Assembly (NCBI GenBank): GCA_028275345.1
Contig: JAPWUV010000010.1
Span: 120,738-184,737, forward strand
Source: a bacterium
Lineage (GTDB): Bacteria > Zhuqueibacterota > Zhuqueibacteria > Oleimicrobiales > Geothermoviventaceae
Direction: 5' to 3'
Length of the DNA stretch: 64,000 bases
In this document: one piece after another, positions 46,551 through 54,679 of the stretch
Layout of the letters: every line of letters begins with the position of its first letter
How positions within the stretch are numbered: the first letter of the stretch is position 1
Notes under the pieces: model-generated
The model's input: only the letters and a program-made list of their open reading frames with translations
What the model was told of the DNA's origin: nothing
The model's database searches: none
Made by a program: the position numbers and the translations under genes

Positions 46551-48515
46551 TCACGAGAGGAAACTGGCCAGCGAGAACATCCCCTGAAGCCAGTACACCC
46601 ACCGCGCCACAAGCTTCCAGACCCCGCGCCTCCGCGGCTCCACGGTACGACTGTTGTTGTTCTCGTTCAGGTCCATCGGGATCTTCCCCTCCGGGTCGAT
46701 GACCGCCGCCTTGAGTCGCGCCGGATGCCGCACCTGGATCCGATGCCAACGCTCCGCGCCGTCCCACGAGAACCGAAGCGTGTCGCCATTGGCGAACAGC
46801 AGCAGGGCTTCCACCGGGAGCTGGAACTCACCGTACCGCCTCAGAAGGACCTCGCTGCGGTACCAGGTCGTATCCGGAGACGAGCGGCCCTCCCGTGGAG
46901 TCGCCGCGGAGTCGGTCTCGGCCGCCGCCACGTCGAAATCCACGCCCAGCGGCTTCCCCTCCCTGTGCGTGGAAACCCGCTCGACGCCGTAGTCGAGGTG
47001 ACCCGGCACCTCCAGCACCTGCCGGAGAAACCCCTTGTACGCCGGCTCCGGGATCTCCTCCCTCAGCAGGCTCAGGAAATCCTCCGTATGCGGATGCCGG
47101 AATCGCCACCGCTCGAAATACTTCCTCAGGAACGCCAACCACCGCTCCTCCCCCGCAAGGCGCTCGACAGTGGTGAGGGCCACCGCCACCTTGGCGTACG
47201 AGTTCACCGAATAGCTTTGCGAGTCCACAAATTCCCACGCCTTGCGCAGCACCGGATCCGGCGCCGGGATCAACTGCAGCTGCATCCGCTGGAGCTCCAG
47301 GTCGCTCAGGCGCTGCCCAAGCACGTCGAGGAGATTCCCGCGCGGCCCGTACTCCTCCTCGAACAGCCGCACCTCGCAGTAGCTGTTGATCCCCTCGTCC
47401 AGCCAGGCCTCCTCGAACTCGTTATTGGCCACCATCCCGTACCAATACTGATGGCCGAACTCGTGGAAAACCACGGCCTCCACCGTCCGCAGGCCCCGCG
47501 GCAACCAGGGTCCGAAGAGCACCCCGGCCGTGATCAGCGTCGGATATTCCATCCCGCCCGCGCGCCCCTTCGTGTCCACCACGGTCAGGACCGGATACGG
47601 GTAGGGCCCAAACCACTCCCCGAAACGGCGCATGGCCGTCTTGGCCGCCTCAAGATGACGACGTGCCTGCGCCTCATGCCCCTTCTGCATGAGAACGCGG
47701 ATCTCCGCGGAGCCGAAGGAGTCGGTGTACACGCGGTAGAGAGGCGAAGCGGTGAAGGCGAAGTCGTGAACGTTCTCCGCCCGGTAGTGCAGCACTCTCA
47801 CCGAATCTAGCGCATGCTCCTCCATGAGGAGGCCCGTCGCCCCAACCACTGCATCCCGGGGCACGATCAACCTGACATCGTAGGTGCCGAAATCCGCGTA
47901 GAACTCCGAGTTGCGATGGAACTGGTGGCAATTCCAGCCTCCGGGCTCCAACACGCCCACCTTCGGAAACCACTGCGCCACGAAGAAGAAATCCTCCCCC
48001 TCGTACCCGGTCCGGGCGAGGATCCGCGGGAGCTTCGTCCGAAAGACCACGTTCAGCCGGACGGAATCCCCCGGCCCCACCGGCCGCGGCAGCCCCACCT
48101 CCAGCACCGTGCGGTCCAACTCGTTGTCGTCGTCCGGATGGATGAAACGGGCGTTGACGAGGAGATCGTACGAACCCCACCGAAGCGTGTCCAACTCGAT
48201 CCAGCCCCACTCGTGCGGCTTGCGCCTCCGGTACCGGCCGCGCCACGAGAGCTCCCGCATGAAGCTGCTCTCCGAATTCCGGAAGGCGTTCATGTACAGG
48301 TGGAACTGGAGCGTCTCCACGGTCCGGTCCGTCGCGTTGCGCCACAGGATCTGCCCCCGGCCGTGGACCAGCTTCTCCTTCGCATGGAGGCGAGCCTCCA
48401 GCACGTAGCTCGCGACGGGCTCCGCCGTCACCGCAGCCGCTGCAAACCGCCCACAGACGACCCAACCCGCTACGAGGAAAACCGCAGCCACGCGGGGCAT
48501 CCTCTTTCTGCCCAT
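46551..48515 (-). CDS. M1-family metallopeptidase, exported
   Basis: A 654-residue aminopeptidase-fold protein with an N-terminal signal (VAAVFLVAGWVVCGRFAAAA). The zinc site HEFGH is followed 18 residues later by Glu in LDEG, exactly the M1 spacing, and GGMEYPTL replaces the GAMEN exopeptidase motif. Large N-terminal beta domain (about 30-260). The C-terminal region (about 540-610) is beta-rich, followed by a weak hydrophobic segment at the end (WVYWLQGMFSLASFL) that may be a membrane anchor. First gene of a minus-strand unit with the membrane protein, the TrmH-family methyltransferase and the DHH phosphoesterase. Confidence 0.92.
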   Translation of the reverse strand: MGRKRMPRVAAVFLVAGWVVCGRFAAAAVTAEPVASYVLEARLHAKEKLVHGRGQILWRNATDRTVETLQFHLYMNAFRNSESSFMRELSWRGRYRRRKPHEWGWIELDTLRWGSYDLLVNARFIHPDDDNELDRTVLEVGLPRPVGPGDSVRLNVVFRTKLPRILARTGYEGEDFFFVAQWFPKVGVLEPGGWNCHQFHRNSEFYADFGTYDVRLIVPRDAVVGATGLLMEEHALDSVRVLHYRAENVHDFAFTASPLYRVYTDSFGSAEIRVLMQKGHEAQARRHLEAAKTAMRRFGEWFGPYPYPVLTVVDTKGRAGGMEYPTLITAGVLFGPWLPRGLRTVEAVVFHEFGHQYWYGMVANNEFEEAWLDEGINSYCEVRLFEEEYGPRGNLLDVLGQRLSDLELQRMQLQLIPAPDPVLRKAWEFVDSQSYSVNSYAKVAVALTTVERLAGEERWLAFLRKYFERWRFRHPHTEDFLSLLREEIPEPAYKGFLRQVLEVPGHLDYGVERVSTHREGKPLGVDFDVAAAETDSAATPREGRSSPDTTWYRSEVLLRRYGEFQLPVEALLLFANGDTLRFSWDGAERWHRIQVRHPARLKAAVIDPEGKIPMDLNENNNSRTVEPRRRGVWKLVARWVYWLQGMFSLASFLS

Positions 48516-48860
48516 CCGGCATCCCTCGCTTGCCCATCCTCGACCCGGCGGAATCCCTTTCCGCCGATCTTCTCCGGCGCGAACTTACGAGATCGGCAAC
48601 GAAATCGCAAAGCGAAAACCCCAAAAACCCGGTCCATGAGAACTCGCCATAGGGAAAAGCGGCGGACCGACCAAGCCACGGTCGGCCCCGCGCCGCCAGC
48701 AAGCCGCGCCATGCACCGGTCCGGCGCCCAGCTTTCCCAGGCGCAGCACCCGACGCGCCCGCTCGGCCAGCAACACCGACCGAAACATTGCCGGCCGAGC
48801 CACGTTTAAGGGGATGTCTTCAAGAGGTGGGACGAAGAGAGTCGACGGGCGAGGTGACGT
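48516..48860. other. Divergent intergenic region, no gene
   Basis: A 345-bp gap between the M1 peptidase and a plus-strand membrane protein. It holds a candidate promoter for the peptidase (48582-48610, listed separately). I see no clear plus-strand promoter and no RNA gene. Open frames here are short and mutually overlapping. Confidence 0.5.
48582..48610 (-). promoter_or_regulatory. Candidate sigma70-type promoter for the M1 peptidase operon
   Basis: On the minus strand: TTGCGA (48610-48605), a 17-nt spacer and TAAGTT (48587-48582), 66 bp before the start codon. Each box matches consensus at four of six positions. Confidence 0.5.
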
Positions 48861-49568
48861 ATGCGAGAACGCAAACCCGGACTTTGGTTAGGGGTCGCGC
48901 TGACGGCAGTGGGGCTGGTCACCCTCATCAAAGAGGCCGTCCCCTGGTGGATGGAGGCCAACTTCCTTTGGGGGACGGCCGTGGCCGTCATGGGGATCGC
49001 CTTCTTCATCTCCTACACGCAGCAGCGCCGTCGCGGCTACTTGCTCCTGGGCTGGACTGCCCTCGGCATCGCCGCCGCCATTTTCCTGAATAGCCTGCAC
49101 CGGACCGGCGAGGAGCTGGCCGGTCCCGCGTTCCTGTTGTTCCTCTCCTTCGGCTTCCTCAGCCTGCACAGCCGGAAGCCTCACGGCTGGTGGCCCGCCC
49201 TCCTCGGCGGAGGGTTGTTCGTGGCAGCGATCCTCTCCGCCACCACCTCGCTCCGACTCCTAGAGGGCGTGGCCACCGGCGCCCTGTTCTTCTTCGGCCT
49301 GGCCCTGGTCTTCCTCTACCTCTACCTCATCCGAACGCCCGAAAACCGGCTCCATTGGGCCAAATACGCCGCCGTGATCTGCCTCCTCATCTCCGGCCTC
49401 ATCCTCACCACCGACCAGCTGCCGGCCCTCCGCGACTACTTCTGGCCGATCCTCCTCCTCGGGACCGGCCTGCTCCTGATCCTGCGCGACCTCCTGCGCA
49501 AACCAACCCCCACTCGTCAGGAGACGCCCCCCTCCGAAACCGAGGCGACCCGCCCGGACACGTGGTGA
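48861..49568 (+). CDS. Polytopic membrane protein, LiaF/DUF5668-like transmembrane unit
   Basis: A 235-residue protein with about seven to eight hydrophobic segments. It has repeated pairs of short helices separated by WPALLGGGLF- or WPILLLGTGLLLIL-like turns, the pattern of LiaI/LiaF-type and DUF5668 membrane domains. The C-terminal tail (about 207-235) is polar and Pro/Thr/Glu-rich. No catalytic motif. Start codon behind GAGGTGACGT. It is alone on the plus strand, between two minus-strand units. Function unknown. Confidence 0.6.
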   Translation: MRERKPGLWLGVALTAVGLVTLIKEAVPWWMEANFLWGTAVAVMGIAFFISYTQQRRRGYLLLGWTALGIAAAIFLNSLHRTGEELAGPAFLLFLSFGFLSLHSRKPHGWWPALLGGGLFVAAILSATTSLRLLEGVATGALFFFGLALVFLYLYLIRTPENRLHWAKYAAVICLLISGLILTTDQLPALRDYFWPILLLGTGLLLILRDLLRKPTPTRQETPPSETEATRPDTW

Positions 49569-49724
49569 GAAACGCCCGCTCCCCTCTGCGCCACAGCCCC
49601 CAGCTGCACGCAGAGTGAAGACATCGCCGCCATCGACCGCTTCGACGCGCCTCCGCCTTCCGGGAGCGCTCCGCCTCAAGCCCGGGCGCCCGCGATCCGA
49701 GCGGGTCCTCGCACTCAACCCCGT

Positions 49725-51122
49725 TCAGCGGATCAAGGAGATCTTCGCCGTCCGCACCTCCTTTCCCGCCGTGAGCCGCAACAGGTAATTGCCGGCGGGC
49801 GCAGGTCTACCCCTCGCGTCCGTACCATCCCAGCTCCAAATCCCTTCCCCGCCCAACCGGGCCTGGCAGACCAGCCGCCCGCGCACATCGAACAGGCTCA
49901 AGAGCACCGAGGAGGGACCCCAAGGTCCTCCCCACCAGCGGACGAAAACCGCCGGCGCCCCCACTTTCTCCCCGAAGGGATTCGGGTACGGGGCCGTACA
50001 GTAGAACTCCCGGGGAACCCCCTGCGCGGGCTCCATCCCCGAAACCAGGACCACCGAGCTCGAAAGCAGCCGCACGTTGCCGTCCAGCTCCACCGCGTAG
50101 AGAGCGTACCAAACCCGCCCTGCGGACGGAGGACTCGCATCCACCCACACGTAGGACGCGCCGCTACCCTGCCCGGTCGCCCGGATCAGCTCCGAGACGG
50201 CATCTCCGGGACCCGGCACTCCTTCCACGCTCCGGCACACGTAGTACCCCGCGATGTCGAACTCGCTGACGCTCGCCCAGCGCACCTCCACCGTGCCCGC
50301 CTCCGTGCGCCGAGCCCCGAAACTCGCCAGCACCACCGGGAGGGAGACGTCCTCCTGCGCATCCAGGTCCGTGTCGGTTCCGGCCGCACCGGCCCGCCAC
50401 AGGCCGTTCTGCGCCTCCACCACCTCATTGGCCGAGTTCCGGACCTCCAAGCGCGCGATCGCGGCGTTCGCCGGCACCGCGAAACGGAAGTACCCGGGCG
50501 TGCTCGAATAGGCATTCGGTGCCTCGGCGATCCCATTGTCCTCCACCACGTAGCTCCCGAGGAGATTCCCGGATGCATCCAGCGCCAGGATTACCCGCCC
50601 CGCCGTCGCCGCGGCGGCAACCCCGTGCACCCAGGCGCCGTCGCCGGTGGAACTCATGTCCATCACCGTGATCCCGGCGAGGTCCCCGGTGATGGGATCG
50701 CCCCCGCCGACGTTCCTGACGCTGACCCGCAGCGTCTTGGGACTGCCGATCGTGGACGTGTAGAAGTAGCTTTGGAGCCACCCGCTCCACTCGCCGTTCG
50801 CATCCGTGGTCACCTGCCTCTGCTCCGTCCAGGCCCTCCCCGACGCAACCCAAGTGGTGCTGGAGCTATTCCACGTCCGGGCCGAACTGGAGTGCCCGAC
50901 CAGGTAGGCTTTGACGTAGTACGCACTACTGGGCTGTCCACCGGTGAGACGGGCGTAAATGGCCGCCGGCGTCCCACCCTGCTCGCCTCCGTCTCCGGCC
51001 AAGTACAGCGGCGCCGCCAAGATCTCCACCGTCTGCGCCGTCGCGGTTCCCCCGCTCCAGCCCAACCCGAGAGCGAGGGACAAACCGAGCGCGCCAATCT
51101 CCGCTTTTCCCCAGCGCCTCAT
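49725..51122 (-). CDS. Exported protein with C-terminal FlgD/T9SS-type sorting domain
   Basis: A protein of about 465 residues with a signal peptide (LGLSLALGLGWSGGTATAQ). The middle is low-complexity and beta-rich, Ser/Thr/Gly/Ala rich, with a possible lamin-tail or beta-sandwich domain (about 30-165) and a second unit (about 285-375) similar to FN3-like domains in sorted proteins (VEVRWASVSEFDIAGYYVCRS). The C-terminal domain (APYPNPFGE … AGNYLLRLTAGKEVRTAKI) is the sorting type seen in two other proteins here. ATG at 51122 follows GAGGAGGTCAGCC. No enzymatic function visible; probably a surface or extracellular structural protein. Confidence 0.75.
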   Translation of the reverse strand: MRRWGKAEIGALGLSLALGLGWSGGTATAQTVEILAAPLYLAGDGGEQGGTPAAIYARLTGGQPSSAYYVKAYLVGHSSSARTWNSSSTTWVASGRAWTEQRQVTTDANGEWSGWLQSYFYTSTIGSPKTLRVSVRNVGGGDPITGDLAGITVMDMSSTGDGAWVHGVAAAATAGRVILALDASGNLLGSYVVEDNGIAEAPNAYSSTPGYFRFAVPANAAIARLEVRNSANEVVEAQNGLWRAGAAGTDTDLDAQEDVSLPVVLASFGARRTEAGTVEVRWASVSEFDIAGYYVCRSVEGVPGPGDAVSELIRATGQGSGASYVWVDASPPSAGRVWYALYAVELDGNVRLLSSSVVLVSGMEPAQGVPREFYCTAPYPNPFGEKVGAPAVFVRWWGGPWGPSSVLLSLFDVRGRLVCQARLGGEGIWSWDGTDARGRPAPAGNYLLRLTAGKEVRTAKISLIR

Positions 51123-51503
51123 GGCTGACCTCCTCGGCCTTACCTCCAACCCCAGGCACACCCGTACCCCGGGCACCGCGCCAGAGTAGAAAAACGAACT
51201 CTACTCGCCCCCGGCGCCTCACGGGGCCGGTGTACCCCTCCTGCGCAACCTCTTCGCCCTCTCGAACGGAAGAAGACACGTCGCGCGACTGGCGACCGTA
51301 AGGCTGTCCGAGGCGATCCTTGCTTGCCGAGCTGGTCCGGAGGAAATCCTGCGGGGAGTCTCAGCGAGGATCAGCAGGTGCGGAGCAGTACTGCGGGGAA
51401 ACCGACAGTGCGGGCATACTCAAGGTCAGAGGTTCCCCCTTGCGACTCCCCTCCCATGACGCATTCGGGCATCACCTCCCCCAATGCGGCTTCTCCGACC
51501 TCC
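51123..51503. other. Intergenic region, no gene
   Basis: A 381-bp gap between two minus-strand genes. The only structure I see is a 7-bp hairpin GAGTAGA (51184-51190) and TCTACTC (51200-51206) about 60 bp before the start of the exported-protein gene; its 9-nt loop is AAAACGAAC. It has no terminator-like T run on the minus strand beyond the loop. No known riboswitch or promoter pattern is evident. Confidence 0.45.
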
Positions 51504-51779
51504 TCACTTCACCCGGAAGTACATCACCGGGCCGCGGGCCCGCCGGAACTCGAGCTCGAGCCCCAGCTCCGCGGCGGCGCGCCTGAGGCGATTCCGCACG
51601 GTGAGCTTCCGCTCCCCCTCCTCCAGCTCCACCGCCACCCAATCGCCCGGCTGCAGGCCCTGGAGGTACTGCCGGTACTGCTGCCGAATCATCTCCCTGC
51701 GCGAAGGCCCCTGACGGGCAACGCGGGGCTTCGTCAGCTTCGCCACTTCCTCCTCCATCAACTTTCTCACTTTCACCAT
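51504..51779 (-). CDS. Small hypothetical protein, 91 aa
   Basis: Basic, charged protein: a helical N-terminal half, then a beta-rich half beginning at GLQPGDWVAVELEEGE and ending FRRARGPVMYFRVK. The PGDWVAVEL segment looks like a short KOW- or OB-like strand pair, which would suit nucleic-acid binding, but this is weak. Start codon follows AAGGAGTCAGATC, a strong site, so translation is likely. Neighbours are the Wzi-like gene (147 bp upstream) and an exported protein. Confidence 0.6.
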   Translation of the reverse strand: MVKVRKLMEEEVAKLTKPRVARQGPSRREMIRQQYRQYLQGLQPGDWVAVELEEGERKLTVRNRLRRAAAELGLELEFRRARGPVMYFRVK

Positions 51780-51926
51780 GATCTGACTCCTTCGCTACGT
51801 CCACCAACCTTCATCCGCCTCCTCCGATCCATCCGCGCCGGCCCCACCAGCTCGCTCCCCACGTCCCCGCCAGAAAGCCGCAAACCCCACCTCGCCATCC
51901 GCCGAGCCGACCGCCCCCTTCTCCCC

Positions 51927-53474
51927 CTACGGGCCGTACACGGAGAAGTCCACAGATGCCGCCAGGGTCAGGAACCCATCCCAGGTGGTCCGCTCCTCTC
52001 CCGGAATATGGTCCACATTCCGCGCGGAGCGCCAGCGCACCCCGCCCTCGACCCAGACATTGTACCGCGGCTGATACCGGACCGAAAGGACGGCCTGCCA
52101 CGCCCGCTCCACCACTCCCGAGGGGAACGGCCAGCCCCACGGAAACTCCCGGCGCCGCTCGAGATCCCTCCGAATGTCCAGCTCCCCCTGCTCGCGATAG
52201 GTCACCTCCGCCGCCGCGAGGACCCCCCGGAGGGGAAAGCCGGTCCAGCTCACGCTGACGGCCTGCAAATCGCTCCCCTCATCCCAACCGAGCGGCAACC
52301 CCCGGCTCACCCAGTTGATGTACGGCGACTGATGCCGGTAGGTCCAGGTACCCACACGGGTGTACACCAGCTCCCAAAGACCCGGCACCCGCCCGCCGCC
52401 GCGCCGGGAAAGACCCGCCCGCAGCGCCGTGGCATCCGGGATCTTCTCCCGATCGATCTGGATGTCGTCGATCACCCAAATCCCCCAGAGCCGCCACCCC
52501 CCGACGGGGCGCCACTCCCCACAAAAGGCCAGCGACCAGTTGTCCAAGTTCCGCCGACTACGGACGATATTGGTGCGGTGATTCTCTTCGTACTCCAGAT
52601 GCACCATCAAGGGGTTCAAGTGAGCGAGACTCAGAGGGCGATTAGGGCCCGCATATAAGCTGATCTCGCCGGCGCCGAGGCTCAGGTTCCTCCCATTGGA
52701 GTAGGTCAGAAAATGCCCGGCCAAGTAGCGGTGCACGTCCTCAGCCCCGGTCGTATCCGGGATCGTCTCGAGGAAGGCCGAGAAGAAGTGGAAGCGGAAG
52801 CCATGGTAGCGCAAGACGCCGTAGAACCCATCGTACGCAGGACCCCAAGCGCTCACCCAGGGACTGCGCTCGTCGCCGGGTCCCCACGCTTGCTTGAAGC
52901 GCCCCGCCCGGAGCAAAATCCACGAGCTCTCCCACTCGCCGAAGGCGTAGTCCGCCTCCGCCGTGTTGAATCCCAAGCGCCGTTTCTGCCGCGGGATCCC
53001 CGTGTACGAAGGGAGGGCCGCCGGATCGTGGGACGCCCGCACCCGTACGTACGCCCGCGCCGACGGCGAGAAATGCACCGACCCTTCCCCGAACGCCGCG
53101 TACGAGGCCTCCTCCGACCTCGCCACCGGCCTCGGCCCACTCCACCCCATGAGACCCAGCACCCAACGGTCCCAAGAAGCGCCACCCTTCTGCGCCAGCT
53201 CCCTCCGCAGCTCCTGGCTCAAGAGTTCCCGCACCCACGCCGGCGCCCAAGCCTCCCGCCGAGAATCCGGGCGCGATAAGTACGCCACTACCGCCTGCCG
53301 CGACGCCGGCCAGACCAAGGGATCCTCCACCGGCCCCTCCCCTGCCTGGACCATCCCCCAGTAGCGATTCACCCAATGATCGAAGGGCAGGATCTGAGCC
53401 TCGACCCTGCGGGCACCCAGGGTGAGGAGCCACAACCCGATCGCCGAGACGAGCCGGAAACGAGCCCAGGCCAT
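51927..53474 (-). CDS. Capsule assembly Wzi-family outer-membrane protein
   Basis: A protein of about 515 residues with a signal peptide (FRLVSAIGLWLLTLGARRVEA). The rest is rich in alternating aromatic/hydrophobic strands typical of a large beta barrel. A helical periplasmic region at the start (about 28-100) is followed by barrel strands such as RRLGFNTAEADYAFGEWESS and GISLGAGEISLYAGPN-like GAGEISLYAGPNRPLSL. Wzi proteins anchor capsule or exopolysaccharide at the cell surface. The ATG at 53474 lies 4 bp after the stop of the flavoprotein gene, suggesting coupling. Its position beside sugar-transfer genes supports the call. Confidence 0.8.
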   Translation of the reverse strand: MAWARFRLVSAIGLWLLTLGARRVEAQILPFDHWVNRYWGMVQAGEGPVEDPLVWPASRQAVVAYLSRPDSRREAWAPAWVRELLSQELRRELAQKGGASWDRWVLGLMGWSGPRPVARSEEASYAAFGEGSVHFSPSARAYVRVRASHDPAALPSYTGIPRQKRRLGFNTAEADYAFGEWESSWILLRAGRFKQAWGPGDERSPWVSAWGPAYDGFYGVLRYHGFRFHFFSAFLETIPDTTGAEDVHRYLAGHFLTYSNGRNLSLGAGEISLYAGPNRPLSLAHLNPLMVHLEYEENHRTNIVRSRRNLDNWSLAFCGEWRPVGGWRLWGIWVIDDIQIDREKIPDATALRAGLSRRGGGRVPGLWELVYTRVGTWTYRHQSPYINWVSRGLPLGWDEGSDLQAVSVSWTGFPLRGVLAAAEVTYREQGELDIRRDLERRREFPWGWPFPSGVVERAWQAVLSVRYQPRYNVWVEGGVRWRSARNVDHIPGEERTTWDGFLTLAASVDFSVYGP

Positions 53475-53478
53475 CCAT

Positions 53479-54639
53479 CTACCGGGATGAGCGGCGAGGC
53501 AAGTCGCGCGCTGCCCGCAACAGGGCTTTGGCCCCCAAGAAGGCCAAGGCCGGCTGCGCCAGCAGCGTCTTCCAGAACACGGAAGCGAAACGGTCGCGCG
53601 GGACATCTCGCAAAAGGGCGAGGACGCGGTGATTGAGACAGCGGAGGAGCTGCCGGTAATCCCCTGGGGTGAACCGATCCATCGCCAGGCGCACGAGATA
53701 ATGGGCGTTCAGCTCGCGGCGAAGGGAGCTCAGCTCGGCGGAGTAGCTCGTGCCGCGGAGGATGGCCCGAGCCGCCGCCTCCGCCCCCGCAAGGCCCGTC
53801 ACCGTCCCCCCCACGGTCGTCACCTTCACGTGGCCAGCTGCGTCGCCCACGAGGTAAAGACGCGCCTTCCCAAAGCGCCGGTACGGCCTGTGGAAGGGAC
53901 GGTACAGCGGCACCCGCGCTGCCTCCACCGATTCGACCTCCCACCCGGACTCCGCGAGGAACCGCGCGAACTCCCGCCGTCCGGAGGAAGGATCCCGGGC
54001 CACGAAACCCACCGCCGCCGTCTCCTCCGAATCGGGGATCTGCCAGAAGAAGAACGGCGTCCGTCCCGGCGCGAACCATGTGTCCACCACGTGCGGGTCA
54101 AATCCCTGCCGCCGGCGCACCCGCGCCTGAAGGATCGGCACCGTCGCTCGGCCATCGCACTCCAGGCTGCGCAAGACGGTGCTCACCGCCCCATCCGCCG
54201 CCACCAGGACGGAGCTCATGCGTTTGATGTATCTCCCCGTCCTGCGGTCCCAGAAAAGCAGCGCGAACTCCCCGTCCTCCAGTCCCACCGAAAGGAGCCG
54301 CACTCCCCAATGGATCCCTGCGCCCGCGCGCTCGGCCTCGCCCGCGAGCCAGGCCAGGAGATCCCGCCGCTCCAGCACGAAGTCCGGCTGGGCCAGCGGT
54401 ACGTAGCTGCAGGAGCCGTCGACCCGGACGCGAAACCCGGAGATCGTGTTGCGCACGGGCACGTCGCTCCCCAGCGGGACGAACCGGGCGAGCTCGGGCG
54501 TGACGATGAGCGTGCGCGGCAGGGCCTCCTCCGGCCCCCGGAGATGCTCGAACACCTCCACCTCCGCGCCCGCCCGCGCCAGGAGCTGCGCGCACCGAAG
54601 CCCCGCCTGCGAGGCACCGATGATGACGTCTGTCTTCAT
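53479..54639 (-). CDS. FAD-dependent oxidoreductase, geranylgeranyl-reductase family
   Basis: A flavoprotein of about 386 residues. The N-terminal FAD-binding fold has DVIIGASQAGLRCAQLLA, in which Ser replaces the second glycine of GxGxxG. The second FAD motif is LYLVGDAAGHVKVTTVGGTV, and the substrate-side FVARDP and YRPFHRPY stretches match the geranylgeranyl reductase/halogenase-like group. These enzymes reduce isoprenoid double bonds. A lipid-carrier role in the polysaccharide cluster is possible but unproven. Stop overlaps the ribosome binding region of the Wzi-like gene. Confidence 0.8.
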   Translation of the reverse strand: MKTDVIIGASQAGLRCAQLLARAGAEVEVFEHLRGPEEALPRTLIVTPELARFVPLGSDVPVRNTISGFRVRVDGSCSYVPLAQPDFVLERRDLLAWLAGEAERAGAGIHWGVRLLSVGLEDGEFALLFWDRRTGRYIKRMSSVLVAADGAVSTVLRSLECDGRATVPILQARVRRRQGFDPHVVDTWFAPGRTPFFFWQIPDSEETAAVGFVARDPSSGRREFARFLAESGWEVESVEAARVPLYRPFHRPYRRFGKARLYLVGDAAGHVKVTTVGGTVTGLAGAEAAARAILRGTSYSAELSSLRRELNAHYLVRLAMDRFTPGDYRQLLRCLNHRVLALLRDVPRDRFASVFWKTLLAQPALAFLGAKALLRAARDLPRRSSR

Positions 54640-54679
54640 ATCCAAGATGGAACACCCTCGGAAACCCAGCCCTGCCGGC

